The position numbers were made by a program, and so were the translations under genes. From NCBI RefSeq assembly GCF_947489365.1, contig NZ_CANLDB010000007.1:151068-215067 (forward strand): DNA of 64,000 nt, given 5' to 3'. Below, piece after piece: positions 27,082 to 36,454 of this stretch (its first letter is position 1; each line of letters starts with the position of its first letter). The notes under the pieces were generated by a model that saw nothing but the letters and a program-made list of their open reading frames with translations, had not been told where the DNA came from and made no database searches. This DNA comes from an uncultured Nocardioides sp. GTDB lineage: Bacteria; Actinomycetota; Actinomycetes; Propionibacteriales; Nocardioidaceae.

Positions 27082-28253
27082 CCCGCACCGTCGACGTCGC
27101 GATCGTCGGGCTGGGGTTCGGCGAGGACTTCCTGCCCGTCTACCAGGCCCACCCCGCCGTGGGGCGGGTGGCGATCGTCGACCCGTCCGAGGCGCGCCTG
27201 GCCGACGTCGGCGACCGGTACGGCGTGGCCGACCGCTTCACCGACCTCCACGCGCTGCTCGCGACCGACGCGTGGGACGCCGTCCACGTGCTCGCGCCGG
27301 TGTCGTTCCACGCCGAGCTCAGCCTCGCGGTCCTGCGCTCGGGCCGGCACTGCGCGTGCGCCGTCCCGATGGCGACCACGCTGGAGGACCTCCACGCGCT
27401 CGTCGAGACCCAGCAGCGCAGCGGGCTGGTCTACACGATGATGGAGACCGCCGTCCGCGGCCGCGAGTACGCCGCCGTCGAGCGGCTGCACCGCGACGGA
27501 GCGCTCGGCACGCTCACCGGCTACCACGGCTTCCACGTGCAGAACCTCGACGGCTACCCGGAGTACTGGCGCGGCTTCCCGCCGATGCAGTACGCCACCC
27601 ACGCCCTCGCCCCGGCCCTCGCGCTCGAGGCGACGCACGTCGAGCAGGTCGTCTGCCTCGGCTCCGGGCGCCTCACCCCGGACCGCGTCGGCAGCTCCGG
27701 CAACCCCTTCCCCACCCAGGTCGGGCTCTTCAGCCTCGCGGGCTCCGACCTGACCGCGCAGGTGACTCTGTCGTTCTTCCAGACCGCGCGGCCTTACACC
27801 GAGGGCTTCGACGTGTACGGCGACGCCGGCAGCGTCGAGTGGCCCCGCGTCGACGGCGACCCGCTGCGCTTCTACGCCCTGCAGGACCTCGACCCCGGGC
27901 TGCCCGACCGGGGCCTGCGCGGGCGCCGCTCCACGCTCACCCCGCTCGAGCCCCTCGACGAGGCGGCCGGCCTGCCGGACGCGATCACGCCGTACCTGCG
28001 CGCCTTCGACGTCCCGGACGGCGCCGGCGGGACGGTCCGCCGCCCCGCCGAGCACGGCGGCTCCCACCCGCGGCTGGTCCACGAGTTCGTGACCGCCTGC
28101 GTCGACGGCACCCCACCGCCGCTGGACGCCGTCACCTCGGCGCAGTACACCGCGCCCGGCATCTGCGCGCACGCCTCCTCCCTGCAGGGCGGCGCACCGG
28201 TCGCCGTCCCCACGTTCGACCTCCAGCCCGCCACGAAAGGACTGCACCCATGA
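27078..28253 (+). CDS. Gfo/Idh/MocA family oxidoreductase
   Basis: 391 residues. The N-terminal Rossmann domain begins VDVAIVGLGFGEDFLPVYQAHP, has VAIVDPSEARLADVGDRYGV (second strand with acidic end) and continues with a segment around VHVLAPVSFHAELSLAVLRSGRHC. The usual EKP motif is replaced by CAVPMATT (about 101-108), so the conserved Lys of the family is absent. The C-terminal alpha/beta domain carries HGFHVQNLDGYPEYWRGFPPMQYATHALAPAL. It probably oxidises or reduces a sugar or cyclitol with NAD(P), but the missing Lys suggests an unusual variant. Confidence 0.88.
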   Translation: MTRTVDVAIVGLGFGEDFLPVYQAHPAVGRVAIVDPSEARLADVGDRYGVADRFTDLHALLATDAWDAVHVLAPVSFHAELSLAVLRSGRHCACAVPMATTLEDLHALVETQQRSGLVYTMMETAVRGREYAAVERLHRDGALGTLTGYHGFHVQNLDGYPEYWRGFPPMQYATHALAPALALEATHVEQVVCLGSGRLTPDRVGSSGNPFPTQVGLFSLAGSDLTAQVTLSFFQTARPYTEGFDVYGDAGSVEWPRVDGDPLRFYALQDLDPGLPDRGLRGRRSTLTPLEPLDEAAGLPDAITPYLRAFDVPDGAGGTVRRPAEHGGSHPRLVHEFVTACVDGTPPPLDAVTSAQYTAPGICAHASSLQGGAPVAVPTFDLQPATKGLHP

Positions 28254-29092
28254 CGACCCGTGACGAGGTCCTGGCCCGGCTGCGTGCGCAGGTGGAGCAG
28301 GGCCGGCCGATCATCGGCACCGGGGCCGGCACCGGCATCTCCGCCAAGTTCGCCGAGCGTGGCGGCGCCGACCTCATCCTCATCTACAACTCCGGCCGGT
28401 TCCGGATGGCCGGCCACGGCTCCAACGCCGGGCTCCTCGCGCTGGGCGACGCGAACGCGATCGTCCTCGAGATGGGCGAGCGGGAGGTGCTGCCCGTGGT
28501 CCGGGACGTCCCCGTCATCGCCGGCGTCAACGGCACCGATCCCACCCGCGTCATGCCCCGCTTCCTGCGCACCCTCGAGCAGGCCGGGTTCGCCGGCGTC
28601 ATCAACTTCCCCAGCCACGGCATCATCGACGGCCGCTGGCGCGAGAGCCTCGAGGCCACCGGGTTCGGCTACGACCGCGAGGTCGAGATGATCGCCACCG
28701 CCGCGTCGCTGGGCTTGTTCACCATGGCCTACGTGTTCACCCCCGACGAGGCGCGCCGCATGGCCGAGGCCGGGGTCGACGTCGTCGTCGCCCACATGGG
28801 GCTGACCGTCGGCGGCTCGATCGGCGCCTCCAGCGACTTCGCGAAGACCCTCGACGACTGCGTCGTGCTCATCGAGGAGATCGCGACCGCCGCGCGGAAG
28901 GTGAACGAGGACGTGCTCGTCGTCAGCCACGGCGGACCCCTCGCCGGGCCGGACGACGTCGCCTTCGTGCTCGAGCGGACGACGACCGTCGGCTTCGTCG
29001 GCGCCTCCAGCATCGAGCGGATCCCGATCGAGGAGCCCATCGCCGACGTCGTCGACACCTTCAAGCGGCTGCCGATGGGACCGCTGCCGTGA
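28250..29092 (+). CDS. Phosphoenolpyruvate hydrolase-like TIM-barrel protein
   Basis: 280 residues. The sequence GRPIIGTGAGTGISAKFAERGGADLILIYNSGRFRMAGHGSNAGLLALGDAN, split in the family pattern, with VIAGVNGTDPTRVMPRFL, VINFPSHGIIDG, VDVVVAHMGLTVGGSIGA and VSHGGPLAGPDDV is the PEP_hydrolase (TIM-barrel signal-transduction) family. The same domain forms the C-terminal half of plant Tm-1. It is preceded by the Gfo gene with an ATGA overlap and followed by the Tm-1-like gene with a GTGA overlap. The reaction is not established; a C-C bond cleavage of a keto-acid-type substrate is the usual guess. Confidence 0.88.
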   Translation: MTTRDEVLARLRAQVEQGRPIIGTGAGTGISAKFAERGGADLILIYNSGRFRMAGHGSNAGLLALGDANAIVLEMGEREVLPVVRDVPVIAGVNGTDPTRVMPRFLRTLEQAGFAGVINFPSHGIIDGRWRESLEATGFGYDREVEMIATAASLGLFTMAYVFTPDEARRMAEAGVDVVVAHMGLTVGGSIGASSDFAKTLDDCVVLIEEIATAARKVNEDVLVVSHGGPLAGPDDVAFVLERTTTVGFVGASSIERIPIEEPIADVVDTFKRLPMGPLP

Positions 29093-30333
29093 GCGACCGG
29101 CCCACCGTCGTCCTGCTCGGCGCGTGGGACACGAAGGCCGAGCCGCTCACCCACCTGTACGACGGCCTGGTGGCGCGCGGCTGCGCCGTCCACCGGGTCG
29201 ACTTCGGCACCGGCTCCACCGCCGACGCCGAGACCACCGCCGCCGACCTCGCGGCGCGGGCCGGCACGCCCGGCTCACGGTCGGGTGGCGGGTCGGGCGG
29301 CGGGAGCCCGGGGCGCGCCGCCACGCTCGACGCCGCCGGCGCCGCGGCGGCCGCGGTGGTCGCGGAGCTGCAGGCGGCCGGCGCGGTCGACGGCCTGGTC
29401 TCGGCCGGCGGGTCGGGCGCCGCGACGGTCTTCGCCGCGGTCGCGCCGGTGGTGGCGTTCGGGACCCCCAAGGTGCTGGTCTCCACGATCGCCGCCGGCG
29501 ACACCCGGCCCTACCTGCAGGGCCTCGACGTCGAGCTGGTCTTCCCGGTCGTCGACGTCGAGGGCGACAACCACGTCCTGCGCTCCGTGCTCGACCGAGC
29601 CGCGGCCGGCCTCGCCGCCCAGGCCGCCGAGCACCACGCACGACGCGCCGAGCCCACGCCCGCGGAGCACCCGCACGAGACCGTCGCCGTCTCGATGTTC
29701 GGCATCACCACCCCGTGCGTCGCCCACGTGCGGCGCCGCCTGAGCGCCCGCGGCGACGAGGTCCTGGCGTTCCACGCCAACGGCACCGGCGGCGTCTCGA
29801 TGGAGCGCCTCGTCCGCGACGGCCTCGTCGACGCGGTCGTCGACGTCACCACCACCGAGCTCGCCGACCTCGTCGCCGGCGGCACCCTCCCCGCCGGGGA
29901 CGACCGGTTGACCGCCGCCGCGGAGGCCGGCGTCCCGCAGGTCGTCGTCCCCGGGGCCCTGGACACGATCAACTTCGGGCCCCCGGCCACCGTGCCCGAG
30001 GCGATGCGTGGACGGACGATCCACGCCCACAACCGCTTCGTCACCCTCGTCCGCACCGACGCCGCGGAGTCCGCCCGGCTCGGCGAGCTCGTCGGCGCGC
30101 GGGTCTCGGCCGCCCCCGCCACCACCACGGTCGTCCTCCCCCTCGGGGGCGTCTCCGCGCTCGACGCGCCCGGTGGGGACTTCTGGGACCCCGAGGCCGA
30201 CGAGGCGTTCCGCACCGCGCTGCGCCGTACCGCCGGTGACGCGCGGGTCGTCGAGGTCGAGCACCACGTCAACGACGAGGCGTTCGCCGACGTCCTGCTC
30301 GCCGAGCTCGACCTCCTGCGGGGCCGCCGATGA
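29089..30333 (+). CDS. Tm-1-like ATP-binding domain protein (UPF0261)
   Basis: 414 residues of the UPF0261 family. It starts TVVLLGAWDTKAEPLTHLYDGLVARGCAVHRVDFGTG, continues with LVSAGGSGAATVFAAV, PKVLVSTIAAGDTRPYLQGLDVELVFPVVDVEG, SMFGITTPCVAHVRRRL, EVLAFHANGTGGVSMERL and DVTTTELADLVAGG, all blocks of the Tm-1 N-terminal domain. A Gly/Ser-rich insert (RSGGGSGGGSPG) lies near residue 65. In plant Tm-1 this domain is fused to the TIM barrel encoded by the preceding gene. ATP binding is known for the family; the catalysed reaction is not. Confidence 0.9.
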   Translation: MSDRPTVVLLGAWDTKAEPLTHLYDGLVARGCAVHRVDFGTGSTADAETTAADLAARAGTPGSRSGGGSGGGSPGRAATLDAAGAAAAAVVAELQAAGAVDGLVSAGGSGAATVFAAVAPVVAFGTPKVLVSTIAAGDTRPYLQGLDVELVFPVVDVEGDNHVLRSVLDRAAAGLAAQAAEHHARRAEPTPAEHPHETVAVSMFGITTPCVAHVRRRLSARGDEVLAFHANGTGGVSMERLVRDGLVDAVVDVTTTELADLVAGGTLPAGDDRLTAAAEAGVPQVVVPGALDTINFGPPATVPEAMRGRTIHAHNRFVTLVRTDAAESARLGELVGARVSAAPATTTVVLPLGGVSALDAPGGDFWDPEADEAFRTALRRTAGDARVVEVEHHVNDEAFADVLLAELDLLRGRR

Positions 30334-31834
30334 GCCACGGTGGCCAGCGGCCGGATGTCGTCGTCCTCGGCGCCGGCATGGCCGGCCTGGCGGCGACCCG
30401 CTGGCTGCGCTCGGAGGGGTTCGCCGTTCTCACCCTCGAGGCGTACGACGACCTCGGCGGGCAGTGGCACCGCGACAACCCGACGTCCGGGGTGTGGCCG
30501 CGCATGCGGACCAACACCGCGTCCTTCCTCACCCGCTTCTCCGACGTCGACTACCCCGACGGCACGGCGGTCTTCCCCCGCAACGGCGAGGTGCTGGACC
30601 TGCTGCGCACCTACGCCGAGCGCCACGACCTGCACGCCTCGATCACGTACGGCGCCCGCGTGACGGGGGTGAGCCCGCTCGACGCAGGCGGCTACCGGGT
30701 CACCTGGACCCACCGGGGCGAGACCCGGAGCGTGGACGTGCCCCGCGTCGTCGTCGCCACCGGCCGCTACACCCACCCGGAGGCGCCGCCGGTGCCCGGC
30801 TGGGACACCTTCGCCGGCCGCACCGAGCACGCCTTCGACTACACCGGCCCGGAGGCCTACCGCGGCGAGCGGGTCGTGGTCTGCGGCGGGAGCATCTCCG
30901 CCCTCGAGGTCGTCACCGACCTCGCCGTCGGCGGGGCCGACGACGTCCACCTCGCCCAGCGGCGCCAGCGGTACGTCATGCCCAAGATGTACGTCGGCAC
31001 CCCGGTCGAGTCCTACGTCTTCACCCGCGCGCTCGCCGAGGGCATCGCGACCACCCCGCCCGAGACCCAGCTCGCCGCCGCCGAGAGCCGCGTACGACGC
31101 CTCGCGGGCGACCCCGCCGACTACGGCGCCCCCGCCCCGCACCCCGACTTCGCGCTCGCCGGGGTGACCGGCAGCCCGTCGTACCTCAACCTCGTCGCCG
31201 AGGACCGGATCACGGTGCACGGCTGGCCGACGGCGATGTCGGGGCGCACCGTCCGCTTCGCCGACGGCGACGTGCACGACGTCGACGCCGTCGTCGCCGC
31301 GACCGGCTTCGACCTGCGCCTGGACTTCCTCGACGAGCGGATCCGCACCACGCTCGCGCTCGGCCCGAAGTCGTACGCCGCCGCCGAGTTCACCTTCCAC
31401 CCCGACCTGCCCGGCCTCGCGCTCGCGGGGCTCTGGGCGCAGCTGGGGCCGTACGCCGTCGGGCTTGAGCAGCAGGCCCGCTGGATCGCCTACACGTGGA
31501 GCGGCCGCGGCCCGTCGTACGACGCCGAGCAGCTGCGCGAGCGGGTCGCGGCGGGGGTCCGCGAGGGCCACCACGTCGGCTACCGCGAGCAGCACGAGAT
31601 GGCGCTGCGGTTCGGACGCCTCGCCGGCGTCGACCCCACCCCTCAGCGGCTCGCCGAGGACGACGTGCTGCGCCACCTGCTGCCCCGGGTGGCGATGAGC
31701 GCGGACGTGTTCCGCCTCGTCGGCCCCGACGCCGACCCCTGCGCGCGGGAGCGGGTGCTGCGCGACGCGCGTCGCTTCGCCGCCCCCGAGGTGCGCCACT
31801 CCCTGACCGACCCGAGGACGACCGAGGAGCAGAC

Positions 31835-31847
<13 letters not shown>
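30330..31847 (+). CDS. Flavin-containing monooxygenase / NAD(P)-binding oxidoreductase
   Basis: 505 residues. The FAD motif DVVVLGAGMAGLAATRWLRSEGFAVLTLE is at residues 9-36, and DDLGGQWHRDN follows, as in flavoprotein monooxygenases. A second dinucleotide site is RVVVCGGSISALEVVTDLAVGG (about 188-209), and VVAATGFDLRLDFLD is the ATGF/Y-type motif. It probably hydroxylates, S-oxidises or Baeyer-Villiger-oxidises a pathway intermediate. The C-terminal 130 residues are Arg/Glu-rich and helical. The ABC ATPase gene begins 13 bases inside its end. Confidence 0.85.
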
Positions 31848-32950
<1,103 letters not shown>

Positions 32951-32956
32951 GGCGCC

Positions 32957-34561
32957 GTGACACCCGCCGAGCTCCGGTCCCTGCTGACCGGCGAGGACTC
33001 CCACGACCGCGAGGTCGCGGTGCTCGACGTCCGCTCCCCGCTCGCGCGCAGCCGCGGGCACCTCGCCCGCAGCAGCGGCGTCCCCCTGCACGGGCTGGAG
33101 CAGCGCGTGACGACGCTGGTCCCGGTGCGGACGACACCCGTCGTCCTCGCCGGCGAGCCCACCCTCGACGCCTGGGCGGCGCGGGTCCTGGCCGGCCTGG
33201 GGTACGACGACGTCCGGCTGCTCGACGGCGGTGCCGCCGGCTGGGCGGCGGCCGGGGAGCGGCTGCACACCGGGAGCGGGGTGCGTCCGAAGACCCTCGG
33301 CGAGCAGGTCGAGCGGGACCTCGGCACCCCCACGGTCGACCCCGCCACGGTCGCGGCGTGGCGGGCGGCGGGCGAGGACGTCGTCGTCCTCGACGCGCGG
33401 CCGCACGCGGAGTACGTCCACCACCACGTCCCCGGCGGCCTCGACACCGGTGGCGGCGCCGAGCTCGCCCTCCGCGCGCTGCCCGCCCTCGCCGCCCTGC
33501 CGACGTCGACCCGGGTCGTCGTCAACTGCGCCGGCCGCACCCGCGGGATCGTCGGCGCCCAGACGCTGCGCGAGCTCGGCGTCGCCCAGACGGTCCACTC
33601 GCTGAGCCACGGCCTGCCCGCCTGGGGCTGGGCCGGGCTGGACGTCGAGTCCGGCGCCCGGGAGGCGCTCGCCGCGCCGGGACCCGTGCCGGACGAGGTC
33701 CGCGGGCGGGCCCTGGCGTCCCTCGGGGCGCTGGGGGTGCCGGTCGTCGACCTGCCCCTCGAGCCGGACGCCGGGCGGACGACGTACCTCGTGGACGTGC
33801 GGAGCCCCGCCGAGCACGCGGAGGGCCTCGTCGCCGGGGCCCGCGGCATCCAGGGCGGGCAGCTGGTGCAGGCGACCGACGACCACCTCGCCGTGCTGGG
33901 CGCCCGGGTGGTGCTGGTCGACTCCCGTGACCTGGTGCGGGCCGCGACGACGGCCCGCTGGTTGCGGCTGCTGCACGACGGGCCGCTCGCGGTCGCCGTC
34001 CACGACCCCGCCCTCGTCGGCCACTCCCCCGCGGCCCCGGAGCCGCCCGCCGTGCCGCGGCTCCACCCGGGCACCGTGCCGGACGCGGACGACCTGGTGC
34101 TGGACCTGCGCACGTCGGCGCACTACCGGGAGGGGCACCTGCCCGGTGCCGTGCTGGCCCGGCGCGAGGAGCTGCCGGCGCTGACCGAGCGCGTGACCGG
34201 CCGGGGCGTCCTCGTCGGGGGCGGTGGTCACCCCGCGCCCGAGGGCCACGACCTGCAGGCGCCGCCACGGGGCGCCGTCCGCGCCGAGTGGGCCGCCGCC
34301 GAGCTGCGCGCGGCCGGGGTCGACGCCGTCGTCCTGGAGTGGTCGCCGGACCTGCCCGCGACGACCGACGACGAGCGCGTCGCGGGCGACGAGGTCGTCG
34401 ACCACGTCGGTCCGCCGGACTTCGGGCCCGCGCGCGACGCCTGGTACCGCGACTACTTCGCCTGGGAGCACTCCCTGCTCGGCCTCACCGCCGGCGACCC
34501 CGACTTCGCGTTCGACCTGACCACCGACACCACCGCAGACGAGACCCAGGAGCAGCCATGA
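32957..34561 (+). CDS. Multidomain rhodanese-like protein
   Basis: 534 residues built from about four rhodanese-like units (roughly 1-105, 115-225, 255-355, 365-445), each with a VLDVRSP / VLDARPHAEYVHHHVPGG / LVDVRSPAEHAEGLVAGARGIQGG / VLDLRTSAHYREGHLPGAVL block. Only the second carries a Cys in the active-site loop (NCAGRTRG, about residue 191); the equivalent loops in units 1, 3 and 4 lack Cys, so those units are probably structural or substrate-holding. Such tandem proteins move sulfane sulfur. With the LLM monooxygenase that follows (ATGA overlap), this points to sulfur chemistry in the pathway. Confidence 0.85.
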   Translation: MTPAELRSLLTGEDSHDREVAVLDVRSPLARSRGHLARSSGVPLHGLEQRVTTLVPVRTTPVVLAGEPTLDAWAARVLAGLGYDDVRLLDGGAAGWAAAGERLHTGSGVRPKTLGEQVERDLGTPTVDPATVAAWRAAGEDVVVLDARPHAEYVHHHVPGGLDTGGGAELALRALPALAALPTSTRVVVNCAGRTRGIVGAQTLRELGVAQTVHSLSHGLPAWGWAGLDVESGAREALAAPGPVPDEVRGRALASLGALGVPVVDLPLEPDAGRTTYLVDVRSPAEHAEGLVAGARGIQGGQLVQATDDHLAVLGARVVLVDSRDLVRAATTARWLRLLHDGPLAVAVHDPALVGHSPAAPEPPAVPRLHPGTVPDADDLVLDLRTSAHYREGHLPGAVLARREELPALTERVTGRGVLVGGGGHPAPEGHDLQAPPRGAVRAEWAAAELRAAGVDAVVLEWSPDLPATTDDERVAGDEVVDHVGPPDFGPARDAWYRDYFAWEHSLLGLTAGDPDFAFDLTTDTTADETQEQP

Positions 34562-35859
34562 GCCGGGACCAGCGGCAGATGAAGCTCATCGTGAACATGC
34601 AGCCCTCGGGGGTGCACCAGGGCGCGTGGATGGCGCCGGGCGCGAACCGTCGCGCGTTCGTCGACCTCGACAACTACCGCCGCATCGCCCGGCTCTGCGA
34701 GCGCGGCCGCATCGACGCGGTGTTCCTCGCCGACTTCCTGGCGCTGCAGCCTGAGTCGTCGCGGCAGCCGCGGTGGACCCTCGACCCCGTCGTCCTGCTG
34801 TCGGCGCTCGCGGCGGAGACCACCCACCTCGGGCTGGTGTGCAGCATCTCGACGACGTTCTCCGAGCCGTACCAGGTCGCGCGCGTGGTGGCCTCCCTCG
34901 ACCACGTCAGCGGCGGCCGCGCGGGCTGGAACGTCGTCACCAGCTTCGACCCGAACTCGGCGCGCAACTTCGGGCTCGCCGACCTGCCGGAGAAGGCCGA
35001 CCGCTACCGGCGCGCCGGGGAGTTCCTCGACGTCGTCCAGGCGCTGTGGAGCAGCTGGGAGCCGGACGCGCTCGCGCTCGACCCGTCGTCCGGCACCTTC
35101 ATCGACACCGACAAGGTGCACCCCGTCGACCACGACGGCGAGTTCTTCACCGTCGCCGGGCCGCTCCAGGTGCCGACCCCGCCGCAGGGCCGGCCCGTGC
35201 TGTTCCAGGCCGGCGCCTCGGGGCCGGGCCGCGACCTCGCGGCGCGGTACGCCGACGCGGTCTTCGCCGCCCAGCTCACCCTCGAGTCGGCCCGCGACTA
35301 CCGCGACGGCCTGCGCGCCGGCGCCGTCGCCGCCGGCCGGCCCGCGGACGACGTGACGCTCTTCCCCGGCGTCACCGTCGTCGTCGGGGAGACCAAGGCG
35401 GAGGCGGTCGCGAAGCGCGCCGCGCTCGACGACCTGATCGGCGGCGCCCCGGCGCGGCTGACGAGCCTGGAGTACTTCCTCGGCCTCGAGCCGGGCTCGC
35501 TGAAGGTCGACGAGACGATCCCCGACGAGGCGCGGGTTCCGACCACCACCGGCACGGAGGGCTTCCGACAGGCGGTCGTGTCGTTCTTCGACACGCCGGG
35601 TCGCACCGTCGGCGACTTCCTGCGGGAGGGCTCCATCGGCCACCGGTCGCTGGTCGGCGACGTCACCGAGGTGGCCGACGACCTGGAGCGGTGGTTCACC
35701 GAGGGCGCGGCCGACGGGTTCGTGCTGATGCTCGACGCCTCCCCCGGCGGGGTGGAGGACGTCGTGGACCTCGTGGTCCCCGAGCTGCAGCGGCGCGGGC
35801 TGTTCCGCACCGAGTACGACGACGACCCGCGCCTCGGCGTCCGGCTGGGCGTGCGCTGA
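34558..35859 (+). CDS. LLM-class flavin-dependent monooxygenase, NtaA/SnaA/DszA family
   Basis: 433 residues. The N-terminal MKLIVNMQPSGVHQGAWMAPG, then RLCERGRIDAVFLADFLAL, LGLVCSISTTFSEPYQVARVVASLDHVSGGRAGWNVVTSFDPNSARNFG and GRPVLFQAGASGPGRDLAARYADAVFAAQLT are diagnostic of the NtaA/SnaA/DszA/SoxA branch of bacterial-luciferase-like enzymes. These use reduced FMN from a partner reductase to cleave C-N or C-S bonds in chelators, sulfones or sulfonates. No flavin reductase is adjacent. As last gene of the operon it shares an ATGA overlap with the rhodanese gene. Confidence 0.92.
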   Translation: MSRDQRQMKLIVNMQPSGVHQGAWMAPGANRRAFVDLDNYRRIARLCERGRIDAVFLADFLALQPESSRQPRWTLDPVVLLSALAAETTHLGLVCSISTTFSEPYQVARVVASLDHVSGGRAGWNVVTSFDPNSARNFGLADLPEKADRYRRAGEFLDVVQALWSSWEPDALALDPSSGTFIDTDKVHPVDHDGEFFTVAGPLQVPTPPQGRPVLFQAGASGPGRDLAARYADAVFAAQLTLESARDYRDGLRAGAVAAGRPADDVTLFPGVTVVVGETKAEAVAKRAALDDLIGGAPARLTSLEYFLGLEPGSLKVDETIPDEARVPTTTGTEGFRQAVVSFFDTPGRTVGDFLREGSIGHRSLVGDVTEVADDLERWFTEGAADGFVLMLDASPGGVEDVVDLVVPELQRRGLFRTEYDDDPRLGVRLGVR

Positions 35860-35887
35860 GGTCGGCTCCCCCGGGTACCGCGAGGGC

Positions 35888-36382
35888 ATGGATCCCCTCG
35901 TCGTGTCGCTCGAGCTCGACGAGACCCACCAGCGGCGCTTCGACGCCGAGCGGGCCGAGCTGTTCCCCCGCACGGCGGTCGGGGCGCACCTGACGCTGTT
36001 CCACGCCGTCCCGGGCGAGCGGCTGGACCGGGTGCTGGCGGACGTCGCCGCCGAGGCCGACCGGCCGTCGTTCGACCTGCGGGTCGCCGAGGTGATGGCG
36101 CTCGGCCGCGGGGCGGCGTACCGGCTCGAGGCCGACGAGCTCGTCGCGCTGCACCGGCGGCTGCAGCGCGCGTGGTCGGACGACCTCACCCGTCAGGACT
36201 CCCAGGGGCTGCGGCCGCACGTGACGGTCCAGAACAAGGTCTCGCCCGAGGAGGCCCGAGCGACGGTGGACCGGTTGCGGGCGTCGTTCGAGCCCAGCAC
36301 CGCGACCGCCGAGGCCCTCGCCGTCTGGCGCTACGTCGGCGGGCCCTGGGAGCCCGTCCAGCGCTTCGCGTTCGGCGCCTGA
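35888..36382 (+). CDS. 2'-5' RNA ligase family protein (LigT/2H phosphoesterase)
   Basis: 164 residues. Both 2H-phosphoesterase motifs are present: HLTLF near residue 35 and HVTVQNK near residue 111, giving the His-x-Thr pair of the LigT/ThpR fold. It is likely a cyclic-phosphate phosphoesterase or RNA ligase, with unknown natural substrate. TACCGC stands 6 bases before the ATG, fitting a leaderless promoter separate from the upstream operon. Confidence 0.88.
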   Translation: MDPLVVSLELDETHQRRFDAERAELFPRTAVGAHLTLFHAVPGERLDRVLADVAAEADRPSFDLRVAEVMALGRGAAYRLEADELVALHRRLQRAWSDDLTRQDSQGLRPHVTVQNKVSPEEARATVDRLRASFEPSTATAEALAVWRYVGGPWEPVQRFAFGA

Positions 36383-36418
36383 CCCGCCCGCTCGGGCACC
36401 AATGGATATGTCTAGTAT

Positions 36419-36446
36419 CTGAGTCGTCTTTGTAGTCCAGACTCAG
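36419..36446. promoter_or_regulatory. Inverted repeat CTGAGTC-N14-GACTCAG upstream of MFS gene
   Basis: A perfect 7-base inverted repeat in a short A/T-rich patch (with TCTAGTATCT to its left) just upstream of the MFS transporter start. It could be an operator, or a stem masking the ribosome-binding AGGGG, which directly abuts the right arm. No regulator gene is adjacent. Confidence 0.4.
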
Positions 36447-36454
36447 GGGTGCCC

